Notes: generated from the letters alone by a model not told the origin. Shown: positions 16,877-26,628, counted from the first letter of the stretch. The stretch is 52,433 nt of DNA from Gammaproteobacteria bacterium Ga0077536 (GCA_001464935.1 LNEL01000025.1:1-52433), one strand, 5' to 3'. Program-made: numbers and translations.

Positions 16877-19378
16877 ATGCAACCCCGCAACGATACGAAG
16901 ATGCCGATGGCTCACACGCAGGCCCTGCCGGTCAGGCTAGCACCGGCGCGCGATGCCGGCACTAGCCCGGTGCAGTGTTTTCATTGCAGCGAAACTGTGT
17001 CCGGCGGGAGCCGCTGGACGGCCCTGATCGATGGCCAGCAGCGCCCGCTGTGCTGCGCCGGCTGCCAGGCGGCCGCGGAAACGATCGCCGCGCACGGGCT
17101 GATGGCGTTCTATGCCCAGCGCACCGTGGCCAGCGCGCGACCGGCCGGGCCGGTCCCCGATCTGTCGGCCTATGACGATCCGTCGCTCGATGAGGCCTGT
17201 CCGCTCGTCGACGACGGGGTGCGTGAAGCGCATCTCGTGCTCGAAGGCATGCGCTGCGCGGCCTGCGCCTGGCTCATTGAATCCAGTGCGCGTCGCGTGC
17301 CCGGCGTGCGGGACATCAGCGTCAATCTCGCGAACCGCCAGGCGACGCTGCGCTTCGATGCCGACAGTGCGCGCCTGAGTGGCATCCTCGAGGCAATCTG
17401 GGCGCTCGGTTATCGCGCCTATCCGTTCGATGCGCGCCGGCGTCAGGCGGGGCTGCAGCGGGAACGGCTCGATTACCTGCGCCGGATTGGCGTCGCCGGC
17501 CTGTTCGGCATGCAGGTGATGATGGTCGCGACCGCGCTGTATTTCGACCCGTCCGCGAGCGGCGTCGGCCGTTACCTCGCGGTCCTGAACTGGCTGAACC
17601 TCGCGATGACGCTGCCGATCGTCGCCTACGCCGCCGTGCCGTTCTACCAGGGCGCGTGGCGCTCCTTGCGCAGCCGCCACCTCGGCATGGACGTCCCCGT
17701 CACGCTCGGCATCGTGCTCGCCTTCGCCGGCAGCGCGTGGCACACCGTGGCCGGCGGCGCGACCTATTTCGATTCGGTCGCGATGTTCGTGACGCTGCTG
17801 CTGATCGCGCGCTATCTCGAACTGATCATGCAGCAGAAGGCGTCGAGCCAGCTCGACCATGCGACGCGGATCATGCCGGCCTTCGTCGAGCGGATCGACG
17901 CCGGTGACGGCGAGCGGCGGCTGCAGCGGGTCGCGGTGCGCGAGTTGCGCGTCGGCGATCGCCTGCTGATCAAGCCTGGCAGCACGCTGCCGGTCGACGG
18001 ACTCGTGCGGGCGGGCGAGTCGAGCTGCGATGAAAGCGTGCTGACGGGCGAGAGTGTGCCGGTGCCGCGGGGGATTGGCGACCCGGTGCTCAGCGGCAGC
18101 GTCAACGTCGAATCGCCGCTGGAAATCGAGGTCACGGCGATTGGCCGCGGCGTGTTCATGGCGCGCATCGCCGATCTCGTCGCGCGTGCGGCGTCCGGCA
18201 AGCCGCAGCTGGCCCAGCTCGCCGGCCGCATTGCCGGCTGGTTCGTGGCCGGCGTGCTGGCGGTCGCCGTCTTCGGCGCCGTCTATCACGGACTGTGGCT
18301 CGGTCAGGACTGGTTGCCGGTGGTGGTGGCGGTGCTCGTGATCTCCTGTCCGTGTGCGCTGGCGCTCGCGACGCCGGCGGCGCTCACCGCGGCGAGCGGC
18401 GCGCTGCTGGCACGCGGCGTGGCAGTGCTGCGCACGGGCGCGCTCGAAGACCTGGTGGCGGTGACCGATGTCGTGTTCGACAAGACGGGCACGCTGACGG
18501 CCGGACGTCTGCGTCTGCAACGGGTGATCGTGCATCACGATCTGTCGGGCGATCGATGCCGCCAGCTGGCAGCGGCGCTCGAGGCCGGATCCGAGCACCC
18601 GCTGGCCGCCGCGCTGATCGACGCGGCCGGCGCATTGCCGCCGCTGCACGCGAGCGGCCTGGTGAACACGCCGGGTGCTGGTATCCTCGGCACGATCGAC
18701 GGCGTGTCCTATGCGCTCGGTTCGCGCGCGTTCATCGCGGCGCGGGTGGCGGATCTGCCGGCCGCCGCCGACGAAGACGACGGTCCCGAGCAGGAGGCGC
18801 TGCTCGCCGCCGACGGACAATTGCTCGCCGAGTTCAAGCTGCGCGACACGCTGCGGCCGGATGCCGCGGCAACGCTCTCGGCGCTGCGCGCGGCTGGCAT
18901 CCGCATTGCGATGTTCAGCGGCGATCGCCCGGCCGTCGCCGAGCGCATCGGCCGCGCGCTCGGCATCGACGACGTGCGCGGTGGCATGACACCGCCGGAC
19001 AAACTGGCCGCCCTCGAGGCGATGCAGGCGGCTGGTGCCGTGGTCGCGGTGGTCGGCGATGGCGTCAACGACGCGCCGATGCTGGCGCGCGCGGCGGTTG
19101 CCATCGCGGTTGCAAATGCCGCCGAACACGCCAAGCTCAATGCCGATCTGGTGCTGTTGCGCGAGGAAATCGCCGGTGTCGCGGTCGCCTGCGCGCTCGC
19201 CCGACGCACGCGGCGCGTGATGCGCCAGAATCTGTGGTGGGCGCTCGGCTACAATGCCGTGGCACTGCCGCTGGCCCTCGCCGGGCTCGTCGCGCCCTGG
19301 CTCGCGGCGTTCTGCATGTCCGCCAGTTCGCTGGTGGTGACTGTCAACGCGGCGCGTCTGCGTCGCACCGTGGCCTGA
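16877..19378 (+). CDS. ccoI: CcoI/FixI: copper-transporting P1B-type ATPase
   Basis: About 833 residues from ATG 16877; in-frame ATGs at 16844, 16901 and 16907 are alternatives and none has a strong ribosome site. The N-terminus has a Cys-rich element (CFHCSE, CCAGCQ), then an HMA domain with GMRCAACAW. About eight membrane helices follow with SCPCALALATP (the CPC metal site), the phosphorylation motif DKTGTLT, an ATP-binding domain and GDGVNDAPML. It exports copper for the CuB centre of CcoN. It is transcribed away from ccoN, so structural and assembly genes share an upstream region, unlike the common single ccoGHIS order. Confidence 0.92.
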   Translation: MQPRNDTKMPMAHTQALPVRLAPARDAGTSPVQCFHCSETVSGGSRWTALIDGQQRPLCCAGCQAAAETIAAHGLMAFYAQRTVASARPAGPVPDLSAYDDPSLDEACPLVDDGVREAHLVLEGMRCAACAWLIESSARRVPGVRDISVNLANRQATLRFDADSARLSGILEAIWALGYRAYPFDARRRQAGLQRERLDYLRRIGVAGLFGMQVMMVATALYFDPSASGVGRYLAVLNWLNLAMTLPIVAYAAVPFYQGAWRSLRSRHLGMDVPVTLGIVLAFAGSAWHTVAGGATYFDSVAMFVTLLLIARYLELIMQQKASSQLDHATRIMPAFVERIDAGDGERRLQRVAVRELRVGDRLLIKPGSTLPVDGLVRAGESSCDESVLTGESVPVPRGIGDPVLSGSVNVESPLEIEVTAIGRGVFMARIADLVARAASGKPQLAQLAGRIAGWFVAGVLAVAVFGAVYHGLWLGQDWLPVVVAVLVISCPCALALATPAALTAASGALLARGVAVLRTGALEDLVAVTDVVFDKTGTLTAGRLRLQRVIVHHDLSGDRCRQLAAALEAGSEHPLAAALIDAAGALPPLHASGLVNTPGAGILGTIDGVSYALGSRAFIAARVADLPAAADEDDGPEQEALLAADGQLLAEFKLRDTLRPDAAATLSALRAAGIRIAMFSGDRPAVAERIGRALGIDDVRGGMTPPDKLAALEAMQAAGAVVAVVGDGVNDAPMLARAAVAIAVANAAEHAKLNADLVLLREEIAGVAVACALARRTRRVMRQNLWWALGYNAVALPLALAGLVAPWLAAFCMSASSLVVTVNAARLRRTVA

Positions 19379-19392
19379 GAGGACGCGCGACC

Positions 19393-19539
19393 TTGGAAAT
19401 CATCTACCTGCTGATCGCGGTGTCGCTGGCGCTGGTCGGCCTCATCACCTGGGCCTTCCTGTGGGCAGTCAACAGCGGCCAGTTCGACAATCTCGACGGA
19501 CCTGGGACCGCCATCCTGATGGACGACGACGACGTGTAA
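19393..19539 (+). CDS. ccoS: CcoS/FixS: small cbb3 oxidase assembly protein
   Basis: A 48-residue protein from TTG 19393, beginning LEIIYLLIAVSLALVGL (Met at the initiator) and ending with acidic residues (MDDDDV). It has a single membrane helix and the family segment AFLWAVNSGQFDNLDGP. AGAGGA lies 10 bases upstream, across the ccoI stop, so it is coupled to ccoI. CcoS is required for cofactor insertion into cbb3 oxidase. Confidence 0.88.
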   Translation: MEIIYLLIAVSLALVGLITWAFLWAVNSGQFDNLDGPGTAILMDDDDV

Positions 19540-19554
19540 TCGGCAGCCGCCCGG

Positions 19555-20469
19555 TCAGGGCCGGACGTTCTGCGGTCCGGTGACTGTCGGCCGCGCGGCG
19601 GGTGCATGGCCCCGTTCCGGATGCTGCATCGAGCCATGGTCCATACCGGAGTGATCCATGCCGGCGTGATCCATCTCCGGCGCATGGGGCGGGTGGCCTG
19701 CGTCGGCCGCGCCCGCCGCATGGCCGGCATGGGCGGCGTGGTCGTGCGCGTCGCCGCCGAGCCATTGCAGCGCATACCACACGACAGCGAGCGCGATCAG
19801 GGCCGCGCCCGCGTAGCGCCGCAGTGTGCCGCCCGGCCCGAGGCCGCCGAAGCGTTTGGCGAGGACGCCCGCCACCACCATCCCGGGCAGGGTGCCGGCG
19901 CCGAACGCGAGCATCGTCAGCGCACCGCCGAGCGGCGAGCCGGTGCCGGCGCCCACCGGCAACATGGCGTAGACGAGGCCGCACGGCAGGAATCCCCACA
20001 CCATGCCGGCGGGCAGGGCGCGACTGACGCGGTCGATCGGCAGCAGCCTGCGCGTCAGCGGGCTCAGACGCCGCCACACGCGCAGGCCCTGGGTTTCCAC
20101 CCAGCCGTTGCGCGGCAGCCAGCCCCCAAGTCGCAGACCCGCGAACACCAGTGCCACCAGCCCGAGGGACTGCAGCGCGCGATAGGCGGGCGTGCCGTCG
20201 CCCGGGGTGCTGACGAGGACGCCCGCCACGGCGCCCATGCCGCCGTAGCTGATGATCCGTCCGAGGTTGTAGGCCAGTGCGAGTGCGGTCTGCGCAGGCA
20301 GGCGCTGTCCGTTGCCGGCACCGAGCGACAGCGCGGCAACGATGCCGCCACACATGCCCCAGCAGTGCAGGGTGCTCAGCAGGCCGGCGCTGGCGGCCAT
20401 GATCAACGTCGATAGCACGGTGCGATTCCGGAGTGTCGAGCGGCGCAGTGTAGCGGGCGTCTGCTGCAT
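19555..20469 (-). CDS. TauE/SafE-like membrane protein with Met/His-rich C-terminal tail
   Basis: About 304 residues from ATG 20469; ATG 20400 or a GTG just before it is possible. The N-terminus has LLSTLHCWGMCGGIV, the hallmark of the SafE-type proteins often encoded beside cco genes, and about six to eight membrane helices follow. The C-terminus (about the last 60 residues) is rich in His and Met: GGDAHDHAAHAGHA and repeated MDHxGM units (MDHAGMDHSGMDH). Such motifs bind copper in other proteins. Together with ccoI and ccoS next to it on the other strand, a role in copper supply to cbb3 oxidase is more likely than sulfite export; this is inference. Confidence 0.75.
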   Translation of the reverse strand: MQQTPATLRRSTLRNRTVLSTLIMAASAGLLSTLHCWGMCGGIVAALSLGAGNGQRLPAQTALALAYNLGRIISYGGMGAVAGVLVSTPGDGTPAYRALQSLGLVALVFAGLRLGGWLPRNGWVETQGLRVWRRLSPLTRRLLPIDRVSRALPAGMVWGFLPCGLVYAMLPVGAGTGSPLGGALTMLAFGAGTLPGMVVAGVLAKRFGGLGPGGTLRRYAGAALIALAVVWYALQWLGGDAHDHAAHAGHAAGAADAGHPPHAPEMDHAGMDHSGMDHGSMQHPERGHAPAARPTVTGPQNVRP

Positions 20470-20530
20470 AGCGCTTGATCCGGCACGCCATCGATGCGCG
20501 ACGGCGCGTGCATGCAGGCCGTTGCGCCGG

Positions 20531-20559
20531 TTGGAGTGGCGCGGGCGCGGCACTATAGT
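20531..20559 (+). promoter_or_regulatory. Candidate sigma-70-type promoter for the sulfide:quinone oxidoreductase gene
   Basis: TTGGAG at 20531-20536 and TATAGT at 20554-20559 are separated by exactly 17 bases. The -10 matches five of six consensus bases; the -35 only three. It points to the gene starting at 20655, about 90 bases downstream. Confidence 0.4.
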
Positions 20560-20654
20560 AATGGGCCCGCCCGGGATGCGCTGACGTTGGCCGTCGACGC
20601 CGCGTCCTGGGCCCTGCTGAATCCGTTGCGCGCTGCGCGACGTCTGGAGGTTGG

Positions 20655-21884
20655 ATGATGAGTGCTTCGAAGCGTCGGGTCGTGGTGATCGGGGCGGGCG
20701 CGGCAGGCCTGGGCGTGGCGGCCCAACTGGCGCAGACCCCGGGCATCGAGACCGTTCTCGTCGACCCGGCCGGCGAACACTTCTATCAACCGCTGTGGAC
20801 TCTCGTCGGCGGCGGCGTGTTTCCGAAGGAGAGCAGCCGGCGCCCGATGGCCGATCTGATCCCCGCCGGCGTGCGCTGGGTGCGCGCCGAGGCGAGCGAA
20901 TTCCGTCCCGAGGAGAACATCGTCGTCACGCGCGACGGTGAATCGCTCACTTACGACGCGCTGGTCGTCGCGCCCGGCATCCAGATCAACTGGGGGCAGA
21001 TTTCGGGACTCAAGGAAAACCTGGGCCGCAACGGGATCTGCAGCAACTACAGCTTCGACTCCGTCAACTCGACCTGGGAAAACCTGCAGCGTTTCCGCGG
21101 CGGCCGCGCGCTGTTCACGTTTCCGACGACGCCGATCAAATGCGCCGGCGCGCCGTTGAAGATCATGTTTCTCGCCGAAGATCACCTGCGTCGCACCGGC
21201 ATGCGCGGCAGCAGCGAAATCGTCTACATGTGCGGCGTCGGCGCCATTTTCCGCGCGCCGAAATATGCCGCCGAACTGGTCAAGATTGCCGCCGCGCGCG
21301 ATGTCGCCGTGCACTACAAACAGGACCTCGTCGCGCTGCGCGCCGAGCAGAAGGAGGCGGTGTTCCGCGACACCGATGCGGGCACGGAGCGCGTCGAGAA
21401 GTACGACATGATTCACGTCGCGCCGCCGATGGGCCCGCCGGATCTGATTCGCCAGAGTCCGCTCGCCGACGCGGCCGGCTGGGTCGACGTCAATCGGGCC
21501 TCGCTGCAGCACACGCGCTATCCGAATGTGTTCAGTCTGGGCGACGCCAGCAGCCTGCCGACGTCGAAGACCGCGGCCGCCATTCGCGCGCAGCGCCCGG
21601 TGCTCGTCGAGAACCTGCTGTCGGTGCTGGCCGGCCGCGCGCCGCGCGCGGTTTACGACGGTTACACGTCCTGCCCGCTGATCACCGGCTACGGTCGCCT
21701 GATGCTCGCCGAATTCGATTACAACCTCGAACCCTGCGAGACCTTCCCGTTCGATCAGGCACAGGAACGTCGCAGCATGTACCTGCTGAAGAAGTACGTG
21801 CTGCCGGTGATGTACTGGCAGGGCCTGTTGCGGGGCCGGAAGTGGCCGTGGCCGATCCCCGAGGGCGCACCACGCCACGTCTGA
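20655..21884 (+). CDS. sqr: Sulfide:quinone oxidoreductase-like flavoprotein
   Basis: A 409-residue FAD-dependent oxidoreductase. The N-terminal dinucleotide fold reads VVVIGAGAAGLG. Cys163 (TPIKCAGAP) and Cys340 (YTSCPL) match the redox cysteine pair of sulfide:quinone oxidoreductases, and Cys129 (GICSNYSF) is a candidate third. A FAD-contacting SLGDASSLPTSKTAAAI segment follows. The C-terminus with KKYVLPVMYWQGLLRG may attach to the membrane surface. It would oxidise sulfide to polysulfide and reduce quinone, for energy or detoxification; sulfide also inhibits haem-copper oxidases. GGAGG at 20646-20650 supports ATG 20655 or the adjacent ATG 20658. The type II subgroup is most likely; the substrate has not been tested. 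Confidence 0.82.
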   Translation: MMSASKRRVVVIGAGAAGLGVAAQLAQTPGIETVLVDPAGEHFYQPLWTLVGGGVFPKESSRRPMADLIPAGVRWVRAEASEFRPEENIVVTRDGESLTYDALVVAPGIQINWGQISGLKENLGRNGICSNYSFDSVNSTWENLQRFRGGRALFTFPTTPIKCAGAPLKIMFLAEDHLRRTGMRGSSEIVYMCGVGAIFRAPKYAAELVKIAAARDVAVHYKQDLVALRAEQKEAVFRDTDAGTERVEKYDMIHVAPPMGPPDLIRQSPLADAAGWVDVNRASLQHTRYPNVFSLGDASSLPTSKTAAAIRAQRPVLVENLLSVLAGRAPRAVYDGYTSCPLITGYGRLMLAEFDYNLEPCETFPFDQAQERRSMYLLKKYVLPVMYWQGLLRGRKWPWPIPEGAPRHV

Positions 21885-21953
21885 GTCCAGGCTGCACGCC
21901 CACCCTTCGCTGCGGCGTGGAGAACGCCGCGGCCCTACGCCCGGAGCAACACG

Positions 21954-23135
21954 ATGAGCCGTCATATCAATGTCATCGGCGTCGGCATGACGCCATTCAA
22001 GACACCCAAGCATTCCGACCCCTACACGGTGATGGGGCGCGCGGCGATCGCCGAGGCGCTGGCCGACGCCGGCATTCCGTATGCGGCCGTCAACCAGGCC
22101 TATGCGGGCTATGTCTATGGCGACAGCTGCAGCGGACATCGCGTGGTGTACGAGGCGGGCCTGAGCGGCATCCCGATCTTCAACGTCAACAGCAATTGCT
22201 CGAGCGGTTCGAGCGCGCTGTACCTCGCGCGGCAGGCCATTCTCAGTGGCGCAGCCGACTGCGCGCTCGCGGTAGGCTTCGAGCAGATGGCACCCGGCGC
22301 GCTCGCCGAACAATGGGCCGATCGGCCCACGCCGCTCGAACGCTTTCTCGAGGTCGCGAACCGCAAGCTCGGCGAGTCGTCGGCGCCGATGGCGCCGCGG
22401 CTGTTCGGCGCGGCCGGCCGCGAATACATGGAACAGTACGGCATGACGCCGGCGACGCTCGCGCAGATTCCGGTCAAGGCGCGCCGCCACGCCGCGAACA
22501 ATCCGCGCGCGGTGTTCACCGAACAGTTGACGGTCGAGCAGGTACTGGCGAGCCCGAGCGTCTGCGATCCGCTGACGCGGTTCCAGTGCTGTCCGCCCAC
22601 GTGCGGCGCTGCAGCGGCGGTGTTGTGCAGCGATGAATTCGCGGCCCGCCACGGCATCCGGCCGAGCGTGCGCGTGCTGTCGCAGGCCCTGGTGACCGAC
22701 ATGCCGAGCAGCTTCGATGGTTCGGCGATGGATGCGGTCGGCCGCAGCATGGGTTTTGAGGCGGCGCGCCAGGCGTATGAGGCCGCCGGCGTCGGTCCGC
22801 AGGACGTCGATGTCGTCGAACTGCACGACTGCTTCTCGATCAACGAAGTGCTCGCCTACGAGGCCCTGGGCCTGTGTGCGCCGGGCGGCGCGTCGGCGCT
22901 GATCGAAAACGGCGACAACACCTACGGCGGGCGCTTCGTGACGAATCCGTCCGGCGGCCTGATCTCCAAGGGCCACCCGCTCGGTGCGACGGGGCTCGCC
23001 CAGTGCTTCGAACTCGTGTCCCAGCTGCGCGGCCGCGCCGAGCGCCGGCAGGTCGACGGCGCCCGCATCGCGATTGCCCACAACATCGGGCTCGGCGGCG
23101 CATGCGCGGTCACGCTGTACGGCCAGGCGGCCTGA
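21954..23135 (+). CDS. SCP-x-type thiolase (lipid-transfer/acetyl-CoA acetyltransferase family)
   Basis: A 393-residue thiolase of the SCP2/SCP-x group. The nucleophilic Cys is residue 82 in NVNSNCSSGSSAL. The HDCF motif (ELHDCFSINEVLAYEALG) replaces the usual NEAF motif of other thiolases, KGHPLGATG supplies the active-site His, and NIGLGGACAV the second Cys. These enzymes cleave 3-oxoacyl-CoA, often with bulky chains as in sterol side-chain breakdown. The start at 21954 follows the upstream stop by 69 bases, so it may share that transcript. A role in cleaving the CoA ester of a beta-keto acid made by the carboxylase operon is conceivable but not shown. Confidence 0.88.
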   Translation: MSRHINVIGVGMTPFKTPKHSDPYTVMGRAAIAEALADAGIPYAAVNQAYAGYVYGDSCSGHRVVYEAGLSGIPIFNVNSNCSSGSSALYLARQAILSGAADCALAVGFEQMAPGALAEQWADRPTPLERFLEVANRKLGESSAPMAPRLFGAAGREYMEQYGMTPATLAQIPVKARRHAANNPRAVFTEQLTVEQVLASPSVCDPLTRFQCCPPTCGAAAAVLCSDEFAARHGIRPSVRVLSQALVTDMPSSFDGSAMDAVGRSMGFEAARQAYEAAGVGPQDVDVVELHDCFSINEVLAYEALGLCAPGGASALIENGDNTYGGRFVTNPSGGLISKGHPLGATGLAQCFELVSQLRGRAERRQVDGARIAIAHNIGLGGACAVTLYGQAA

Positions 23136-23409
23136 ATCCGTTTGAACCCGAATCACATCGGCCGGAACTCAAGCTCAACCGCCTGACCATGCCCGACCGG
23201 GGCGAGCCTTTCGCTGGCGCGCCCATTCGTGACAGAATCCGCGGACCTTCGCCCGTATGGGGGTTGTGGAGGGACAGGAAGACAAGCATGTCGGGGAGAA
23301 ATCGCGACTGACAGTCGCCTCAAAGCGGCGAAGGGTGCGCGCAAGGCTGGCCGGACGCAGGACGCGAACGGGCAGCAAATAATCAGCTGAGCTGAAGGAG
23401 GTTCAAACA

Positions 23410-24795
23410 ATGCATATCAAGAAATACGGCCGGGATTTCTCCCGCCGGCATTTCCTGCAGACCATGGGCGCAGGCTTTACCGCCGGCGTGCTGGCCCCTT
23501 TGTGGGACGTTATCGCTGAGGACGGCGACATCACCAAGGCGTACCCGGAAGAGCTTTTGTCGCTCGACCTGTACACCAAGGGCAAGGTCAAGGCCGGCGA
23601 CCAACTGACCGCCGACAACGTTGATTACGTCAAGGATCTGCTGGACGACGTCACCTACATCCAGGTGAAGCAGCAGGGCCGCGTGATCGACATCGCGCCG
23701 ACCACCACCAACGCGATGATCATGAATCCGCCGCCGTACATCGAGGCGACGCTGAAGAACCAGGGCCAGGCCAAGTTCGACGAAAAGGGCAACGTGGTTG
23801 CCGCGGACGGCGGCCCGTGGATCGGGGGCAACCCGTTCCCGAAACCGAAGGACGCTGCAGAAGTCATCGCAGGTCACAACCTGAGCTGGGGCCGTTACGA
23901 CGTCGCGCAGTACTGCATCGACGAGTTCGACATGGACGGCGAAGGCAACGAGCAGTACCACTACAATTTCTGGTGGTGTGAAGTCGCCGGCACCGGCCGC
24001 ATCACGACCGACCCGAAGCCCGTGCTGCGTGACGAAGGCAAATACCTGCGTTACCAGTCGGCGGTGTGGACCTACCCGAACGACGTCAAGGGCACCTCGA
24101 TTCTCAACATCTGGCCCTACGATGCGACCCAGTATCCGGACTTCTTCGGCTACCTCCCGGCCTTCAAGCGTGTGCGTCGCTTCCCGACGAACCAGCGTTT
24201 CGAGCCCGTGATCGCCGGCTCCACGTTCTTCCTGACGGACGCCTGGATGACGGGCGACCCGACGCTGACCTGGGGCAACTTCAAGCTGATCGGCCGCGGC
24301 CCGGCGCTGTGCTGCGTGCACGACAACTGGCAGGGCGGTCGCGATCCGGAAAACTGGAAGCATCTGCGTCACGGCGGCAAGGCGAACCAGAAGTTCTTCA
24401 ACACCGTCATGCAGCTGTGCCCCGAGGTCTACATCGTGGAACTCGAGCCGACCGGCTACCCGCGTGCGCCCTACAGCAAGAAGCGGATTTGGTACGATGC
24501 GCGTCACGTGACCCCGCAGGTCATGAACAGCTACGACCGCCGCGGCCAGGTGTGGAAGCAGTGGGAAGGCGGCTTCGACTGGTACGAGAAGAACGGCAAC
24601 TCCTACAACGGTGAGCGCCTGCCGCACCCGGTGTGGAGCTGGACGCACGTGCATTCGCACGACATCCAGAGCGACCGTATCACGAGCTTCGAGTCCGTGC
24701 CGCGTATTGCCGGTGGTATCACCCAAAATATGAACAACCCGGACGCCTACGACCAGTTCACGACCGAAGCTGCGATTCGCCGCCTCGGTACTTAA
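23410..24795 (+). CDS. DUF1329 family exported protein (first copy)
   Basis: A 461-residue DUF1329 protein. The N-terminus contains FSRRHFLQT, a twin-arginine (Tat) motif, followed by a hydrophobic stretch, so it is probably exported folded; no lipobox Cys is seen. The rest is rich in Trp/Tyr, with segments shared with the second copy at 50942 (AYPEELLSL, TKGKVK, PWIGGNPFP, LPAFKRVRRFP, RYQSAVWTYPND). DUF1329 is often encoded with DUF1302 and RND transporters in gammaproteobacteria that degrade steroids, aromatics or other hydrophobic compounds; a lipoprotein-carrier-like fold has been suggested for it. AAGGAGG lies 8 bases upstream of ATG 23410. A strong hairpin follows the stop. Confidence 0.85.
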   Translation: MHIKKYGRDFSRRHFLQTMGAGFTAGVLAPLWDVIAEDGDITKAYPEELLSLDLYTKGKVKAGDQLTADNVDYVKDLLDDVTYIQVKQQGRVIDIAPTTTNAMIMNPPPYIEATLKNQGQAKFDEKGNVVAADGGPWIGGNPFPKPKDAAEVIAGHNLSWGRYDVAQYCIDEFDMDGEGNEQYHYNFWWCEVAGTGRITTDPKPVLRDEGKYLRYQSAVWTYPNDVKGTSILNIWPYDATQYPDFFGYLPAFKRVRRFPTNQRFEPVIAGSTFFLTDAWMTGDPTLTWGNFKLIGRGPALCCVHDNWQGGRDPENWKHLRHGGKANQKFFNTVMQLCPEVYIVELEPTGYPRAPYSKKRIWYDARHVTPQVMNSYDRRGQVWKQWEGGFDWYEKNGNSYNGERLPHPVWSWTHVHSHDIQSDRITSFESVPRIAGGITQNMNNPDAYDQFTTEAAIRRLGT

Positions 24796-24811
24796 GACTT
24801 TACTGTCTGCT

Positions 24812-24842
24812 CCCGGCGGCCGTTCTGGCCGCCGGGCCTTTC
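24812..24842 (+). terminator. Hairpin terminator between convergent genes
   Basis: CCCGGCGGCC (24812-24821), loop GTTCT and GGCCGCCGGG (24827-24836) form a perfect 10-base stem followed by CCTTTC. The T tract is short, so termination may be partial. It lies 16 bases after the DUF1329 stop and could serve both convergent genes. Confidence 0.6.
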
Positions 24843-24891
24843 AAGCCTCGCCGCCCCGGCGGCCCGCCCTCACTTCAATAAACGACTGTCC

Positions 24892-26405
24892 TCACGCCGC
24901 GGGCGCGACTGCTGTGCGCATGCCGTCCAGCACGCTTTTGTGGTCGGGGAAGTGGCGCAGCATCTCCAGACAGGCCTTGCGCGCCTGCTCGTGATCCGAG
25001 ACCCCGTGCTTGTGCGTCGCCTTGCGCGACTTGCGTGGAAACCGCCCCATGCCGGCCAGAATGCAGAACCATGAGGTCGGGCTGTACGTGATCTGCGCGC
25101 TCTGGCGCTTGATTTCGCTGAGCAGGTCGCCGCCGTTGTCCCACACATCGAGAATTTGCCGCACCGACTCCGACATCACCGGGTTTTCGCGCGCCGCTTC
25201 CCAGTACGCGGTATCGCTGCGCGAATTCAGTTTGTAATGCATGTAGATGTAGTCGCGGATGCTGTCATAGATGCGGTTGACCTTCGTGTTGAAGTCCTCG
25301 CGCACCCGTGTCGGGTTGTCGGCCCTGTCATGGGCCTGGATCAGGTTCTCGACCGTGTCCTGCACGATCATCAGGGCCGTGGCCTCGAGCGGTTCGATGA
25401 AACCCTGCGCGAGCCCGATGGCGACGCAGTTGTGCTCCCAGGTGCGCTCGAGGCGGCCCACGCGCATTTTCAGATGACGCGCCTCGACTGCCGGATCATG
25501 CTGCTTCAGGTGCGCACGCAGTTCCTGCTCGGCGGCCGCTTCGTCGATGAAGTCCGATGAATACACATAGCCATTGCCGAAGCGGTTGGTCAGCGGAATC
25601 GTCCAGGCCCAGCCGCATTTCATCGCGCCGGAGACCGTCTCGGATGGTAGCGAATCGGGGGCATCGAGCGGCGTCGGCATCGCCACCGCGCGATCGTTGA
25701 AAAGATAGGACTTGTAGCTCTGGAACGGCACGCCGAGCGTCTTGCAGATCAACACGCTCGCAAAGCCCGTGCAGTCGACGAACAGGTCGGCACCGAGCAC
25801 ACCGTGGCGTGAGGTTTCTACGCCCGCGATATCGCCGGAGGCCTGGCGCGTCACACCGGTGACGGTGTCGACGAGATGTTCGACGCCGCGCGCCGCGCAC
25901 CAGTGGCGCAGGTACTCGCCGATCAGCCGCGCATCGAAATGGTAAGCGTAGTCGGCCTGGTAGCCCAGCCGTCCCAGTTCGACGGAAAGAAATTGTCAGG
26001 GTGCGCATTGGCATCGATGTTGTGCTGGCGCAGCACCACGTTCTGATAGAACGCGCGAATGAAGGGGTCGTCCGAGGCGGTGAAAAACGGGTGGTAGTAG
26101 CTTTCGTAGCCCGGTCGCGTGGACCAGCCCGGAAAGCGGATCCCGCACTTGTAGGTGCCATTGCACGCGGGCATCCACTCGTGGTCGGCGATCCCCAGTC
26201 GCGCAAAGAAGCGCCGCATTTTGGGCGTTGATCCTTCGCCGACGCCAATGATGCCGATCGCATCCGATTCGATCAGCGAGACCTGCGTGCCCAGTGGTCG
26301 CCACGCATGGTTCAACAGGGCGGCACACATCCAACCGGCCGTACCGCCACCGACAATCAGCACCCGGGACGGCACGCGTCCGGGCACCGCAGATCCTGCA
26401 AGCAT
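24892..26405 (-). pseudogene. Flavin-dependent (tryptophan-type) halogenase, split by a frameshift
   Basis: Two reading frames together give one halogenase of about 505 residues. The N-terminal part (from ATG 26405, with GGGGAG 6 bases upstream) has the FAD motif LIVGGGTAGW and GVGEGSTPKM. The C-terminal part has the halogenase signature W-x-W-x-I-P (CGWAWTIPLTNRFG) and AIGLAQGFIEPLEATAL. The frame changes at about 25984-25992: NAHPDNFF in the first frame must join SVELGRLGYQADYAYHFDA in the second, which one extra T in a TTT run would restore. So a single-base deletion, real or from sequencing, disrupts it. Such enzymes chlorinate or brominate tryptophan, indoles or phenolics using reduced FAD. 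No biosynthetic partner genes are nearby. Confidence 0.8.
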
Positions 26406-26628
26406 GTTCGCTCCCCGTCTTCTGAAGAGTACCGACCCGCCGCATATGGTCTTTCGGTGTGATCTGGCCGCCATTTTCGCGCTGCGGCGCACCACCCCCA
26501 TTTGCGGTAAAAATATGCTAGCGCGAACTGCTGGTCTTTGACACGCTCCTCGCCATCCGCACAGCCCATCGCGGGTGTCCGGTCGATGAACACGATGGCT
26601 GCGGTCAGCGTGCATCGCATCGAAGCAC

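Noticed and set aside
16937..19129. 730-residue open frame on the minus strand
   Set aside because: It is antisense to ccoI, whose CPC, DKTGT and GDGVNDAP motifs are certain. The composition is typical of a shadow frame.
20553..23156. 867-residue open frame on the minus strand
   Set aside because: It lies opposite the sulfide:quinone oxidoreductase and thiolase genes, which have clear motifs. The product is His/Arg/Ala-rich with no domain; it is a GC-rich antisense shadow.
23383..24726. 447-residue open frame on the minus strand
   Set aside because: It lies opposite the first DUF1329 gene, which has a ribosome site and a close paralogue in the window.
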